From positions 62,001-126,000 of the forward strand of contig CAWHMT010000007.1 of the NCBI GenBank assembly GCA_963830455.1: 64,000 nucleotides of DNA, written 5' to 3'. This document shows, in pieces, positions 8,427 to 17,553 of this stretch. The notes below the pieces were generated by a model. That model was given only the letters and a program-made list of their open reading frames with translations, searched no databases and was not told the origin of the DNA. Source of the stretch: 20CM-2-65-7 sp963830455. GTDB taxonomy: Bacteria; Gemmatimonadota; Gemmatimonadetes; Gemmatimonadales; GWC2-71-9. Position 1 is the first letter of the stretch, and each line of letters opens with the position of its first letter. Both the position numbers and the translations under genes were made by a program.

Positions 8427-8785
8427 GAGCCTTCGAGGATACCGAGCACCGACTTGAGCTCGGCGCGGAGCTCCTTGACCGTTTCGGTGGCCAGCGCGCG
8501 GCGGGCCTCGGGCTTGAGCTCACCCGAGCGACGATACTGCTCGATCTTCTGTCGCGCCCCCTCGATCGTGTACTTCTCGGTGTAGAGCAGATGCTTGACG
8601 AGCATGATCAGCTCGATTTCGCGGCGCTGGTACACGCGGTTGCCCGAGCGGTTCTTGGCGGGATTCAGAAATCGGAATTGACTCTCCCAGTAGCGGAGCA
8701 CGTGCGGCTTCAGGTCGGTGAGCTGGCAGACCTCGCCGATCGAGAAGAATTCCTGGACGGGCTGAGCCAGAGGTCCGCTGCTCAT
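8423..8785 (-). CDS. MerR-family transcriptional regulator, short form
   Basis: This 120-residue DNA-binding protein has a MerR-type winged helix-turn-helix across residues 12-80: FSIGEVCQLTDLKPHVLRYWE, then the wing NRSGNRVYQRREIE. A short helical tail follows, suited to dimerisation. There is no separate effector domain and no metal-binding cysteine cluster, so it is closer to HspR/SoxR-like minimal MerR proteins than to metal sensors. The ATG overlaps the gpsA stop by one base, and its own stop overlaps the next start. It may therefore be a co-transcribed regulator, but its target is unknown. Confidence 0.85.
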   Translation of the reverse strand: MSSGPLAQPVQEFFSIGEVCQLTDLKPHVLRYWESQFRFLNPAKNRSGNRVYQRREIELIMLVKHLLYTEKYTIEGARQKIEQYRRSGELKPEARRALATETVKELRAELKSVLGILEGS

Positions 8786-9780
8786 CAGCTTTCCGCCTTG
8801 AGCTCGCGCTCCATCAAGTCGCTGATCGCCTGGTGCGGCGGCTTATGCTGGAACAGGATGTTCGCCACCTCACGGGCGATCGGCAGCTCGACGCCGTGCC
8901 GCTCGCCCAGCGCTACCGCGGTGCGCGTGGTGTTGACGCCTTCGACCACGGCCGCTTTCCCGGCAAGCGCGTGCTCGAGAGTCTGTCCCTGTCCCAGCGC
9001 GACGCCGAGGGTGCGATTGCGCGACAAGGCACCCGTCGCGGTGAGAATCAGATCGCCCATCCCCGCGAGTCCGGCAAACGTCATCGGCTGCGCGCCGAGG
9101 GCCACGCCGAGCCGGGTGATTTCGGCGAGCCCGCGCGTGATCAGCGCCGCACGGGTGTTGAATCCCAGACCCAGGCCTTCGAGAATCCCCGCCGCCAATG
9201 CGACCACGTTCTTGAGCGCGCCCGCCAGCTCGACGCCGATCACGTCGGTGTGGGAGTACACGCGGAAATAGTTCGTGGAGAACACGCGCTGCGTGCGCTG
9301 CGCGACGTCGTGGTCGCTCGCGGCCGCGACGACGGCCGTGGGTTGGCGCTGAAACACTTCCCAGGCGAACGACGGGCCCGAGAGCACCGCGACCGGCGTC
9401 CCCGCCGCCAGCACCTCCCCCAGCACGCAGGAAGGCCGCTCGAGTCGATCGGGATCCAGGCCCTTGGAGACGCTCACGACAAGCGGTCGCGCGTCTGCCA
9501 GGGCCGTCGCCGCGTGCGTCATCACGGCCCGCACCGCGTGCGCGGGCGCGGCCGATACCACCGTTTCCACACCACGCAGCGCGACGGCGAGATCGCCCTC
9601 GGCGCGGAGTCCCTGTGCAAGCTCCGCGCCGGGCAGGAACATTTCGTTGCGGTGCCGGCGATTGATGCCTTCGATCACCTCGGATTCACGCGCCCAGAGT
9701 GTGACCCGCTCCCCTTTGCGGGCGAGCAGATCCGCCAGCGCGGTCCCCCAGGCGCCACCGCCGACGACGGTGACGTTCAT
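8785..9780 (-). CDS. gpsA: Glycerol-3-phosphate dehydrogenase [NAD(P)+]
   Basis: GpsA reduces dihydroxyacetone phosphate to sn-glycerol 3-phosphate, the backbone of phospholipids. The 331-residue protein has the N-terminal dinucleotide-binding motif VGGGAWGTALADLLA, the LSGPSFAWEV segment, the catalytic-lysine region ELAGALKNVVALAAG, and the C-terminal GMGDLILTATG block. Its start overlaps the plsY stop by 4 bases. Its product is the acyl acceptor for PlsY, so the two neighbouring genes act in consecutive steps of phospholipid synthesis. Confidence 0.96.
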   Translation of the reverse strand: MNVTVVGGGAWGTALADLLARKGERVTLWARESEVIEGINRRHRNEMFLPGAELAQGLRAEGDLAVALRGVETVVSAAPAHAVRAVMTHAATALADARPLVVSVSKGLDPDRLERPSCVLGEVLAAGTPVAVLSGPSFAWEVFQRQPTAVVAAASDHDVAQRTQRVFSTNYFRVYSHTDVIGVELAGALKNVVALAAGILEGLGLGFNTRAALITRGLAEITRLGVALGAQPMTFAGLAGMGDLILTATGALSRNRTLGVALGQGQTLEHALAGKAAVVEGVNTTRTAVALGERHGVELPIAREVANILFQHKPPHQAISDLMERELKAES

Positions 9781-10406
9781 TCGGACGGCCCGACGGCCGG
9801 ACGGCCGGACGGCCCCTTACCCCGGGTGCGAAATCGGTTTTCGGTCCCGGCGATCAATCGCGCGATGTTACGCCGGTGCGCGAAGATGATCAACAGCACC
9901 AGCACCACGCTTGCCCAGAACACATACGACTCGCCGGGCTGCAGCAGCGCGACCATGAGCGGGACGCTCAGCACGGCGACGATCGAGCTGAGCGAGACGT
10001 ATCCCGTGAGCCACAGGCACACGCCCCAGACCGGGATCGCAATGAGTACGGCGAGCGGCGCGAGCGCCAGAAACATCCCCGCGGCCGTGGCCACACCCTT
10101 GCCGCCTTTGAACGAGACGTACGGCGAGAACATGTGTCCCAAGACCGCCGCCCCGCCCGCGGCAAGGGGCAGCCAGGGATATGGATTGTTGGGGGCGAAG
10201 AGGACGGGCACTGCCCCCTTGGCGATGTCGATCAGGGCGACGGGAATCGCATACTTCCAGCCCAGGATCCGGTAGACGTTGGTCGCGCCCAGGTTCTTCG
10301 AGCCGTGCTCGCGCAGGTCGATCCCCCGCCCCAGCTTGCCGGCGATGTAGCTGGTCGGCGTCGCCCCGAGCAGGTAGGAGGCCACCAGCGCGAGGACAGC
10401 GTTCAG
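9777..10406 (-). CDS. plsY: Acyl-phosphate:glycerol-3-phosphate acyltransferase
   Basis: PlsY is an inner-membrane enzyme that transfers an acyl group from acyl phosphate to glycerol 3-phosphate. The 209-residue protein shows its conserved loops: GATPTSYIAGK, HGSKNLGATN (with the GS-N motif) and FKGGKGVATA, between hydrophobic helices. No ATG, GTG or TTG gives a normal N-terminus after the der stop. A CTG at 10406, overlapping that stop as CTGA, gives NAVLALVASYLLG, matching the usual family start. The C-terminal tail is encoded by tandem GGCCGGAC repeats (9783-9816) and is likely poorly conserved. Confidence 0.9.
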   Translation of the reverse strand: MNAVLALVASYLLGATPTSYIAGKLGRGIDLREHGSKNLGATNVYRILGWKYAIPVALIDIAKGAVPVLFAPNNPYPWLPLAAGGAAVLGHMFSPYVSFKGGKGVATAAGMFLALAPLAVLIAIPVWGVCLWLTGYVSLSSIVAVLSVPLMVALLQPGESYVFWASVVLVLLIIFAHRRNIARLIAGTENRFRTRGKGPSGRPAVGPSE

Positions 10407-11725
10407 CGGCGGCCTCGCTTGCGCCGGAACTTGATCGTGAGCGGAGCGCCCGTGAACTCCCACGCTTCGCGAAACCCGTTGTGCAGGTAGCGCGTGTACG
10501 ACTCCGGGATCGCGTCGGGCCGATTCGCGACCACCGCGAACCGGGGCGGCGCGGTCCCCACCTGGGTCGCGTAGAAGAGCCGTACCGATTCCCCTACGGG
10601 CTGCGGAGGCTGCTGGCGGGCCAGCAGCTGCTCCAGCACGCGATTGACCTCGGCGGTGGGCACCCGCTTCTTGCGCTCTTCGGCCACCGTCACGATCGCA
10701 TCCAGCAACTTTGTGACGCGCTGACCCGTTTTCGCGGAGACGTAGTAGAACGGGATGAACTCGAGGAATGCCGCGCGCGCCTTGATGTCACGCTCGCCGT
10801 CGCGCGCCGTGTTGGTTTCTTTCTCCTCGATCAGGTCCCACTTGTTCACGGCAATGATGACGCCGGCCCCGCGCTCCCACGCCTCATTGGCGATCTTGAG
10901 GTCCTGCACATGCATTCCGTCCTTCGCATCGACGACGAGCAAGCAGACCTCGGCCCGTTCCATGGCGCGTGACGTGCGCAGCGTCGAGTAGAACTCGAGG
11001 TCTTCATCCACCTTGCTGCGCTTGCGAAGCCCGGCGGTGTCGATGAACACGAGCTTGTGTCCCTGATACTCGAACTGCGTGTCGATGGCGTCGCGGGTCG
11101 TGCCGGGCTCATCGTGCACGATCAACCGTTCCTGACCGAGCAGCCGGTTCACGATGCTCGATTTGCCCACGTTGGGACGCCCGACGACGGCAACATGGAT
11201 GGCTGCGTCGCCCTCCGACTCGGGCGACTCCGGCAGGATCGCGGCGACCTTATCCAGCAGGTCACCGCTGTTCTTTCCGACCGCCGCCGACACCGGGAAC
11301 GGATGGCCCAGCCCGAGCTCGTAGAACGCGAGGTGGCGGGTTTCGTCGGGGAGGTCGTCCGCTTTGTTCACGACGAGCAGCACCGGCCGCTTCGCCTTGC
11401 GCAGGTACTGGGCAATCTCGAGGTCCAGAGGGTGGATGCCGGCCTCGATGTCCACCACAAAGAGCAGTACGTCACTATCCGCGACCGCCTGCTCCACCTG
11501 GGCCCGGATCGCCCGGTTCATCGGGTCGCTCGACCCGAGCACGAGGCCGCCTGTGTCGACGAGCCAGAAGCGCCGGCCATTCCACTCGGCGGGGGCGAAA
11601 TGACGATCGCGCGTCACGCCAGGCTGCGCATCCACGATCGCCTGCCGCCGGCCGATGATTCGATTGAACAGCGTCGACTTGCCGACGTTGGGGCGCCCGA
11701 TGATGGCTACGGTCGGTACACTCAT
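10403..11725 (-). CDS. der: Ribosome biogenesis GTPase Der (EngA)
   Basis: Der is an essential tandem GTPase for 50S subunit assembly. The 440-residue protein has two G domains, each with a complete P-loop GRPNVGKS (residues 10-17 and near 182), DTGG and DTAG switch motifs, and NKAD and NKWD specificity motifs. A C-terminal KH-like domain with a basic tail (KFRRKRGRR) follows. The order DUF512-der-plsY-gpsA is also common in Clostridia, so this block looks like conserved synteny rather than chance. The start overlaps the DUF512 gene by 4 bases. Confidence 0.97.
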   Translation of the reverse strand: MSVPTVAIIGRPNVGKSTLFNRIIGRRQAIVDAQPGVTRDRHFAPAEWNGRRFWLVDTGGLVLGSSDPMNRAIRAQVEQAVADSDVLLFVVDIEAGIHPLDLEIAQYLRKAKRPVLLVVNKADDLPDETRHLAFYELGLGHPFPVSAAVGKNSGDLLDKVAAILPESPESEGDAAIHVAVVGRPNVGKSSIVNRLLGQERLIVHDEPGTTRDAIDTQFEYQGHKLVFIDTAGLRKRSKVDEDLEFYSTLRTSRAMERAEVCLLVVDAKDGMHVQDLKIANEAWERGAGVIIAVNKWDLIEEKETNTARDGERDIKARAAFLEFIPFYYVSAKTGQRVTKLLDAIVTVAEERKKRVPTAEVNRVLEQLLARQQPPQPVGESVRLFYATQVGTAPPRFAVVANRPDAIPESYTRYLHNGFREAWEFTGAPLTIKFRRKRGRR

Positions 11726-13008
11726 ACGCCCACCTCTTCCGCCACCAACGCGTCCGCAAAGTCGTACGACAGCTTGATCGGCATCGGCAGCTGCGCCGCG
11801 AGGTCGTGAGCCTCGAGATCGTCCATGAACAACAGATCGTCGTTCACGGACTCGGCGGGCAGCAATGCGAAGTCGAGATCACGACGGTCCTTCAGCGCTT
11901 CGAGAATCGCCTTCCCCGGCAACAGCCCGGCGGTGGTGACCGATTGCCCGAACAGTGTGTTCTCGAGCGTCACCACCTCAAACTGCGCGTGCGTGATCTG
12001 CGTGAGATCAGCGACGATCTGCGGGATCAGTGGCCCCATGGCGGTGCCGGTCACGATGCCGATCCGCTTGTCCCGCCATTGCTCCGATTCGAGTGCCGCG
12101 CGCGCGGCCTGGATGCGCGCCTGGAGATAGCGCACCGACCCGACGCCGTTCTCGCGCTGCTCGAAGTCGCCGTACCACTCGGCGGGCGGTAACGGCAAGT
12201 CCGCCTGGAGGTACAGATCGTCCGCCCCGTAGCACCACGGCATGCCTCGATCGGCCACCGCGCGCGCCGCGAAGTCGTCCACGGCCGCGAGCGCCGCGCG
12301 GCATTCCTCGCGCGTGGGCTGGCGCACCAGCGAGTGCTTGCTGAACTCGGTCAGGGCGACGGGCACCACCGAGACCGACAGGACCGCCGCACCGAGCCCG
12401 TACAGATCGCCCAGGGTGCGGACCAGCTGCGGCCCGTCATTGATGCCGGGGACCAGCACGACCTGCGTGTGGAACGAGATCCCCCGCTCCGCGAACCAGC
12501 GCAGCTGCGGAATCACGTCGGGCGCCTCGGGATTGCGCAGCAGCCAGCGGCGCACCACGGGATCGGTCGCGTGCACCGACACGTAGAGAGGCGACAAGCG
12601 GTATGCCACGATGCGCTCGAGGTCCCATGGCTTGAGGTTGGTCAGCGTGGCGAAGTTGCCGTAGCGGAACGAGAGGCGATAATCGTCGTCGCGGATATAG
12701 AGCGCCTGGCGCATCCCCTGCGGGTTGCCGTCCACAAAACAGAAGTCGCAGTGGTTGGCGCAGCGGCGAATGCGCGGCGGCTCGAGCGTGACGCCCATCG
12801 GCATCCCTTCCGGACGTTCAACGTCGTACTCGATCTCCTGCCCCGACGGCAGACGGGCATGCAGCACGAACTGATCTTCGGCTGTCAGGAACTCCCAATC
12901 CAGAAAGTCCTCGAGGCTCTTGCCATTGACCGCAAGCAGCTCGGTTCCGGGAGTGAGTTCTAAGGCGGCTCCCAACGAGTCGGGGGCCACCGCTTGCACG
13001 CGAATCAC
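11722..13008 (-). CDS. DUF512 protein: PDZ-like domain plus radical-SAM-like Fe-S region
   Basis: This 428-residue protein of the DUF512 family starts with a PDZ-like segment (VAPDSLGAALELTPGTELLAVNG). A CxxxCxxC motif follows (Cys83, Cys87, Cys90 in RRCANHCDFCFVDG), as in radical-SAM or related iron-sulphur proteins. The C-terminal DUF512 domain carries GIVTGTAMG and the LENTLFGQSVTTAGLL region. The biochemical role of the family is not established to my knowledge; its frequent place next to der hints at a link with ribosome assembly or translation. The start is a GTG at 13008 with AAGGCGG upstream. About 68 bases separate it from the preceding TPR gene, so a promoter could lie there. Confidence 0.85.
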   Translation of the reverse strand: MIRVQAVAPDSLGAALELTPGTELLAVNGKSLEDFLDWEFLTAEDQFVLHARLPSGQEIEYDVERPEGMPMGVTLEPPRIRRCANHCDFCFVDGNPQGMRQALYIRDDDYRLSFRYGNFATLTNLKPWDLERIVAYRLSPLYVSVHATDPVVRRWLLRNPEAPDVIPQLRWFAERGISFHTQVVLVPGINDGPQLVRTLGDLYGLGAAVLSVSVVPVALTEFSKHSLVRQPTREECRAALAAVDDFAARAVADRGMPWCYGADDLYLQADLPLPPAEWYGDFEQRENGVGSVRYLQARIQAARAALESEQWRDKRIGIVTGTAMGPLIPQIVADLTQITHAQFEVVTLENTLFGQSVTTAGLLPGKAILEALKDRRDLDFALLPAESVNDDLLFMDDLEAHDLAAQLPMPIKLSYDFADALVAEEVGV

Positions 13009-13076
13009 TGCTGACCGCCTTTAGAGGTTCAAGGAGTTTCTGAGGCTAACGGCGCAACTTCAACTGCTAATATCGC

Positions 13077-14702
13077 TTAGGAGGGCCGGTAACGCCAGGC
13101 AATCAGTGCGGTTCCGGGCACGCGGATCTCGATGTCGCGCGAGCCTTGGGGCGCGAGTGCGGGGATCTCAACGGATTGTGTGACTTGGACATTGCCGTTC
13201 GCATCGAGGAATTCGAACGTCAGCCGCTGGACCGGTGCGGCGACGCTTCCGGCATTACTCGCGCTGCCCCGCAGGATGTAACCGCTGGAGTCGGCGTCGA
13301 GGCTGCTGATCACGACCTCCACGGCCTGCCCCCCGGCGGCAAGGTCCTGGTACTTCTGGGCCGAGTCCCGCCGCCCGCGCAGGTCCCACCCGGCGGCCAG
13401 CAGCCGCAGCGTGCCACGGTTCAGGGGATCTACGGCCTTGAGCCGCTGCGCCACGGGGAGCAGGTGCGCGGAGTCACGGAGGGTCTGGTAGGCGTTGCCC
13501 AGATCCACGAGTGCGTCGCGATTGTAGGGCCGCTTGGCGATGCCCCGCTCGATCAGCGCGGCGCCAGCTGCCGTGGCGTTGCCGCGCAGCGCTCCCCGCC
13601 CCGCCTCGATGAGCAAATCAGGGTCGCTCGTGCGACTGCGCGGATAGACCGCCTCGAACGCCGCGGTCGTCTCAGCCACCCGGCCGCTCTGGTAGTAGAG
13701 GGTCGCGAGACCCGCGGTCGCCTCGGTCGCGTCGGGATAGGCCTCGAGATAGGCGCGGAACGAGCGAATCACAGGGTCGTAGATCGATGCTGCCGCGGCG
13801 CTATCGCTCGCGACGGCACTCGCTCGCGCCGCCAGCGCGGCCCGGCGATCCGCGACCCCCTTGGCGCGCGCGCTCGAATCCCGCGCAAAGCTTTGCTGAT
13901 CGGCCGGCGCGAGCCGCGCACCCCGGGCTTTGCGCGACGCCGAGGAGGCCTCGATCCGCACCAGCACGCTCGAATCGACGGCCAGGAGGCGCTGGAGCGA
14001 ATCACGGCTGAAGCGCGTCCGCTGCCAGCGTTGGGCAGTCGTGTCGCTCTGCAGCTGCCGCACGTACAGACGCGTGGCCGTTCCGAGCGCGTCCCTTTTC
14101 ATCTCGGCGAATGCCGTGTCGCTGCCGGCGACTTGCGCCGCCTGGTTCAGCGCCGCCGCCGCGGAGTCGATCTTGTTTTCGGACGCATAGATTTGTCCGA
14201 GCGCGAGCATGGCGCGCGGGTGCGCCGGCCGGAGCCCCGCGGCCTGGCGCAACAGCGCCTTTGCCGAATCGAGCTTGTTCTCCTGCCAGGTTCTGAGGCC
14301 GTTCTGCAATACCTCGGTCCACAGCTGCTCGCGATACCCGTCGATGTCCGCCTGGCACTGCGGGGCGAGCGCCAGCGCCTTGCGGAACGCGCTGTCGGCG
14401 CCCGCGCCGTCCTTCATCTCGACGTAGTAGCGGCCGAAGTAGTACCAGACGGCGGGGTTCTGCGCCTGCCCATCCCCCGTGATCGAGCGCGTCAGGACGT
14501 CACGGGCCGCTGCGAGCATCCGGTCACGCGTATTGGGCTTGGTGGCGGCGGACTGCAGATCGATGACGGCGGAGTTCACGCGGAAATGCCCCGGCTTGAT
14601 GTCGCAGGGCGGCTGGGGGGACACCCACTCCCGCGCCTGCGCGCCAAGCGCGCCCGGCGCGAGCGCGGTCAGAAGCCTGAGGAAGGAAGTGCGCGACGGC
14701 AT
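13077..14702 (-). CDS. Secreted TPR protein with CDIKPGH motif (paralog A)
   Basis: This 541-residue exported protein starts with a signal peptide (FLRLLTALAPGALGAQA). A short segment containing CDIKPGHFRVNSA follows, then many TPR-like helical repeats over residues 40-430, such as ALGQIYASENKIDSAAAAL. The C-terminal beta-rich segment ends with IEIRVPGTALIAWRYRPS. The gene at 14833-16344 has the same plan and shared motifs at both ends, so the two are paralogs flanking tRNA-Gly. The function is unknown; a periplasmic scaffold or assembly role is possible from the TPR architecture alone. Confidence 0.8.
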   Translation of the reverse strand: MPSRTSFLRLLTALAPGALGAQAREWVSPQPPCDIKPGHFRVNSAVIDLQSAATKPNTRDRMLAAARDVLTRSITGDGQAQNPAVWYYFGRYYVEMKDGAGADSAFRKALALAPQCQADIDGYREQLWTEVLQNGLRTWQENKLDSAKALLRQAAGLRPAHPRAMLALGQIYASENKIDSAAAALNQAAQVAGSDTAFAEMKRDALGTATRLYVRQLQSDTTAQRWQRTRFSRDSLQRLLAVDSSVLVRIEASSASRKARGARLAPADQQSFARDSSARAKGVADRRAALAARASAVASDSAAAASIYDPVIRSFRAYLEAYPDATEATAGLATLYYQSGRVAETTAAFEAVYPRSRTSDPDLLIEAGRGALRGNATAAGAALIERGIAKRPYNRDALVDLGNAYQTLRDSAHLLPVAQRLKAVDPLNRGTLRLLAAGWDLRGRRDSAQKYQDLAAGGQAVEVVISSLDADSSGYILRGSASNAGSVAAPVQRLTFEFLDANGNVQVTQSVEIPALAPQGSRDIEIRVPGTALIAWRYRPS

Positions 14703-14717
14703 GGTAGCTACAGTAAG

Positions 14718-14789
<72 letters not shown>

Positions 14790-14794
14790 GAACC

Positions 14795-14822
14795 GGGCGG
14801 AATGTGCGCGCACATTCCGCCC
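14795..14822. repeat. Perfect 28-bp palindrome between tRNA-Gly and a TPR gene
   Basis: The 14-base half GGGCGGAATGTGCG is followed directly by its exact reverse complement. It lies a few bases upstream of tRNA-Gly on the minus strand and 10 bases downstream of the TPR gene stop. It could be a factor-independent terminator for the TPR transcript or an RNA processing hairpin, but there is no T-run. As a DNA palindrome it could also bind a dimeric protein. Confidence 0.6.
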
Positions 14823-14832
14823 GCGTCAATCG

Positions 14833-16344
14833 CTACTGTCTTCGGTACCGCCACGCCACGATGCCCGAGCCTTTGGCTTGAATCTCGATGGGATGGCTCT
14901 GCGCAGGCGGGATCGACGGCACCTGCACCGTCTGAGTGCCCACGACTTCGCCCGTCCCATTCAAGAATTCGAACACAAAGGTGAGCGCCGGACTCGCGCC
15001 CGGCCGCGCATTGGTGACGAGCCCTCTGAGGTCTCTGCCCCCTTCGGTCGAATCGAACTGGCTGATGGTCACGTCGGCGATGAGCGTCGAATCGTGCAGC
15101 CGCAGGTAGTGCAGCGTCGAGTCGACTCTTCCATTCGCCTGCTGCGAGTACGCCATCATTTTGATCGACTGCTTGTTCATCGGATCGACGGCGATCAGCC
15201 GGCGCGACATCTCCAGCGCCGTGACGGAATCACGCATCCCGAGCGCCGTGTTCGCGCGATGGATGAGGGCCTCGCGATAGTACGGATTCAGCTTGAGGCT
15301 GGCATCCAACGCCTGCGCCGACAGCGTGTAGGCTTCCCGCGAGCTGCTGACGTATTCGTTCACCTGCCCCTTCGTCACCGAGTCGCAGCGGGCACGAATC
15401 CGGGCCGCCGTCAGCGCCGGCCGTGCGGCACGGGCCGTTTGGCGGCAGCTGCTGCCCGCGGCCCCCGTGTCGGGCTCATCCGGTACGCTCTGCGAGATCG
15501 CCGCGCCGACGCGATACAGGATGTAGTAGCCCATCGAGTCGGCATTGCTCACCACCTTCTGGTAGATCGCGAAGGCGCTGTCCTTCTTCCCGGTCGCCAT
15601 GTAGACCGTGCCCATCGAAGCCAGCACTTCAGCGTCGTTGGGATAGATGGTCAGGTACTCGTGATAGGCGGCGCTCGCCTGATCCCAATGCTCCTGACTC
15701 TGCTCGATGCGCGCGAGGTTGTAGAGCGCATCCTTGTAGTCCTGTGCGAACTTCGGATCCTTCTTGGCGATGTCGGCGGAGCGGCGGAAGTACGCGACCG
15801 CGGAATCGATCTGGCCGGCGTTGAAATACAGCGTCGCGAGGTACTTGGTGCTGGTGGGCTCGTCGGGCAACAGCGCGCTGGCCCGCCGGAACGAGGCGAT
15901 CGCCGAATCGGTGTTGTTGGCCTGCCAGGCCGCGACCCCGGCGTTGAAGACCGGGACCCACACCACACGGCGCCAACCCGCAATGTCGTCCTTACATTCG
16001 GGCTTCAAGGTTTCGGCACGCGTAAACGCGGTATCGATGCCGACCGCGTCATTGGTCAGGATGTAATAGCGGCCCAGGTAGTACCAGGCGGCCGGATTCT
16101 TCTCCTGCCCGCCGGTGGTGAGCGCCTGATTCAAGACGCGCTGCGCATCACGCAGGTCTTTCTGCTTCTGATCCTCAAATTTCGAATTGCTCGCGCTCTT
16201 GAGATAAAGCAGACCGCTGTTCACCAGGTAATGACCCGGCTTGATATCACACTTCACCTCCGCCCAGCGCCCTGATTGCGCGCCGAGGGGGGGGGCCGCG
16301 ATCATCACCAGCAGGACAACTACCCAGTTGCGAACCGTACGCAC
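14833..16344 (-). CDS. Secreted TPR protein with CDIKPGH motif (paralog B)
   Basis: This 503-residue exported protein has a signal peptide (NWVVVLLVMIAAPPLGAQS), the CDIKPGHYLVNSG motif, a long run of TPR-like repeats (for example AAWYYLGRYYILTNDAVG and EVLASMGTVYMATGKKDSA), and a terminal beta segment ending GSGIVAWRYRRQ. It shares plan and motifs with the gene at 13077-14702. The GTG at 16344 has AAGGAG five bases upstream and gives an intact signal peptide. The open frame continues far upstream, but that part is the N-terminal half of larC read through. No function can be assigned. Confidence 0.82.
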   Translation of the reverse strand: MRTVRNWVVVLLVMIAAPPLGAQSGRWAEVKCDIKPGHYLVNSGLLYLKSASNSKFEDQKQKDLRDAQRVLNQALTTGGQEKNPAAWYYLGRYYILTNDAVGIDTAFTRAETLKPECKDDIAGWRRVVWVPVFNAGVAAWQANNTDSAIASFRRASALLPDEPTSTKYLATLYFNAGQIDSAVAYFRRSADIAKKDPKFAQDYKDALYNLARIEQSQEHWDQASAAYHEYLTIYPNDAEVLASMGTVYMATGKKDSAFAIYQKVVSNADSMGYYILYRVGAAISQSVPDEPDTGAAGSSCRQTARAARPALTAARIRARCDSVTKGQVNEYVSSSREAYTLSAQALDASLKLNPYYREALIHRANTALGMRDSVTALEMSRRLIAVDPMNKQSIKMMAYSQQANGRVDSTLHYLRLHDSTLIADVTISQFDSTEGGRDLRGLVTNARPGASPALTFVFEFLNGTGEVVGTQTVQVPSIPPAQSHPIEIQAKGSGIVAWRYRRQ

Positions 16345-16346
16345 GT

Positions 16347-17526
16347 TCACTCCTTGGCTTTCGCGATAAGGGCCTCGGCGTCGCGCTCGACGGCGCGCGC
16401 CACGTCGATCGGCGGCCGCCCCAGCGCCTTCGCCGCCGCCATGACATCGTCGTATTCCGGTTTTATCCGCACGTTGCCGCCATCCAGAACCTTGACCCGC
16501 ACGGCAACACCATCCAACTGCACCGTGAGCTGATGGCGCGGCAACGTCGCCCGTTCTGCCACCCAGCGGCGCACCCCGGCGGTCGTGCTGTGACGGAACA
16601 GCTCCGCCGTCACCGCTTCGGCCAGATGCTCGGGCACCATGACCTCGACCCGAAATCCCTGGCGCCCTTTCTTCATCTGCACAGGCCAAGTCTGCACGTC
16701 GAGCGCGCCCGCGCTGACCACCGCCTGCCGCAGCGGCTCGACGTACTCGGGACTCATGTCGTCCACGTCGGTCGCCAGCAGCACCACGCGAGCCGCCTCG
16801 CTCGCCGCTTCGGCGAGCAGAATGCGCAGCGCGTTGGGATACTGCTCGGGGTCGCGCTGACCCGCGCCCCAGCCGCTTCCCGTCAGACGCCACCGCTCCG
16901 GCGGCGCGCCGGCGGAGAGCACACGCAGCAGCGCCGCGCCGGTCGGCGTCGTCGCCTCGCCTTGCACCGGGCTGCCGGACATGGCCGCCACTTCGAGCCC
17001 TTCGAGCAGGATCGCGGTCGCCGGCGCGGGCACGGGAAGGCGCCCGTGCGCCGCCTCGACCCATCCCTGCCCCACCGCTACCGGCAGGTGATGCACGGCG
17101 TCGACACCCAGCCGCTCGAATCCTTCGATCGCACCCACGATGTCGAGCACCGCGTCTACCGCGCCGACTTCGTGCAGATGCACCTGCTCGGGAGCCACAC
17201 CGTGAACGCGCCCCTCGGCTGCGCCGATCAGTCGAAACGCCTTGAGCGCGCGCTCTCTTCACCCACTCCGACACCGGCGCCCGCTCGACCAGTCGCAACA
17301 GCTCACCCACGTGACGACCGTGCGGCTGCTCGGGAATCGCGAACTCGACCTGCTTACAGATGATACCAGCCCGCCGAACGTCTCGGACCGCAACGCGCAC
17401 ATCACCTACCCCAAGCCGCGCTGGTAGCTCCTCCAGCCACTTTGTCGGTACACCGAGTGAGAGAAGCGCACCCAGTGTCATATCGCCGCTGATGCCGGCA
17501 GCTGGATCGATGATAGCGATGCGCAT
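16347..17526 (-). CDS. larC: LarC: nickel-pincer cofactor nickel chelatase, frame interrupted
   Basis: LarC inserts nickel into the pyridinium bis-thiocarboxylate cofactor of lactate racemase-type enzymes. The N-terminal part (IAIIDPAAGISGDMTLGALL) and the large C-terminal part (VHLHEVGAVDAVLDIVGA, then DDMSPEYVEPL) together match the family's usual length of about 393 residues. They lie in different frames. The break is at about 17256, where AAG-A-GAGCGCGCG carries one surplus A; removing it gives an uninterrupted WVKERALKAFRLIGAA. In Lactiplantibacillus plantarum LarC is made by ribosomal frameshifting, at a different place. Here an assembly error, a mutation or recoding are all possible. 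No larA, larB or larE is in the window. Confidence 0.8.
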
Positions 17527-17553
17527 GGGCCGAAGTCGCGAAATATAAATGGG

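Noticed and set aside
14833..17526. An 897-codon open frame that looks like a LarC-TPR fusion protein
   Set aside because: It arises only because larC has a one-base shift, so the frame runs into the TPR gene. The TPR gene has its own ribosome binding site, start and signal peptide.
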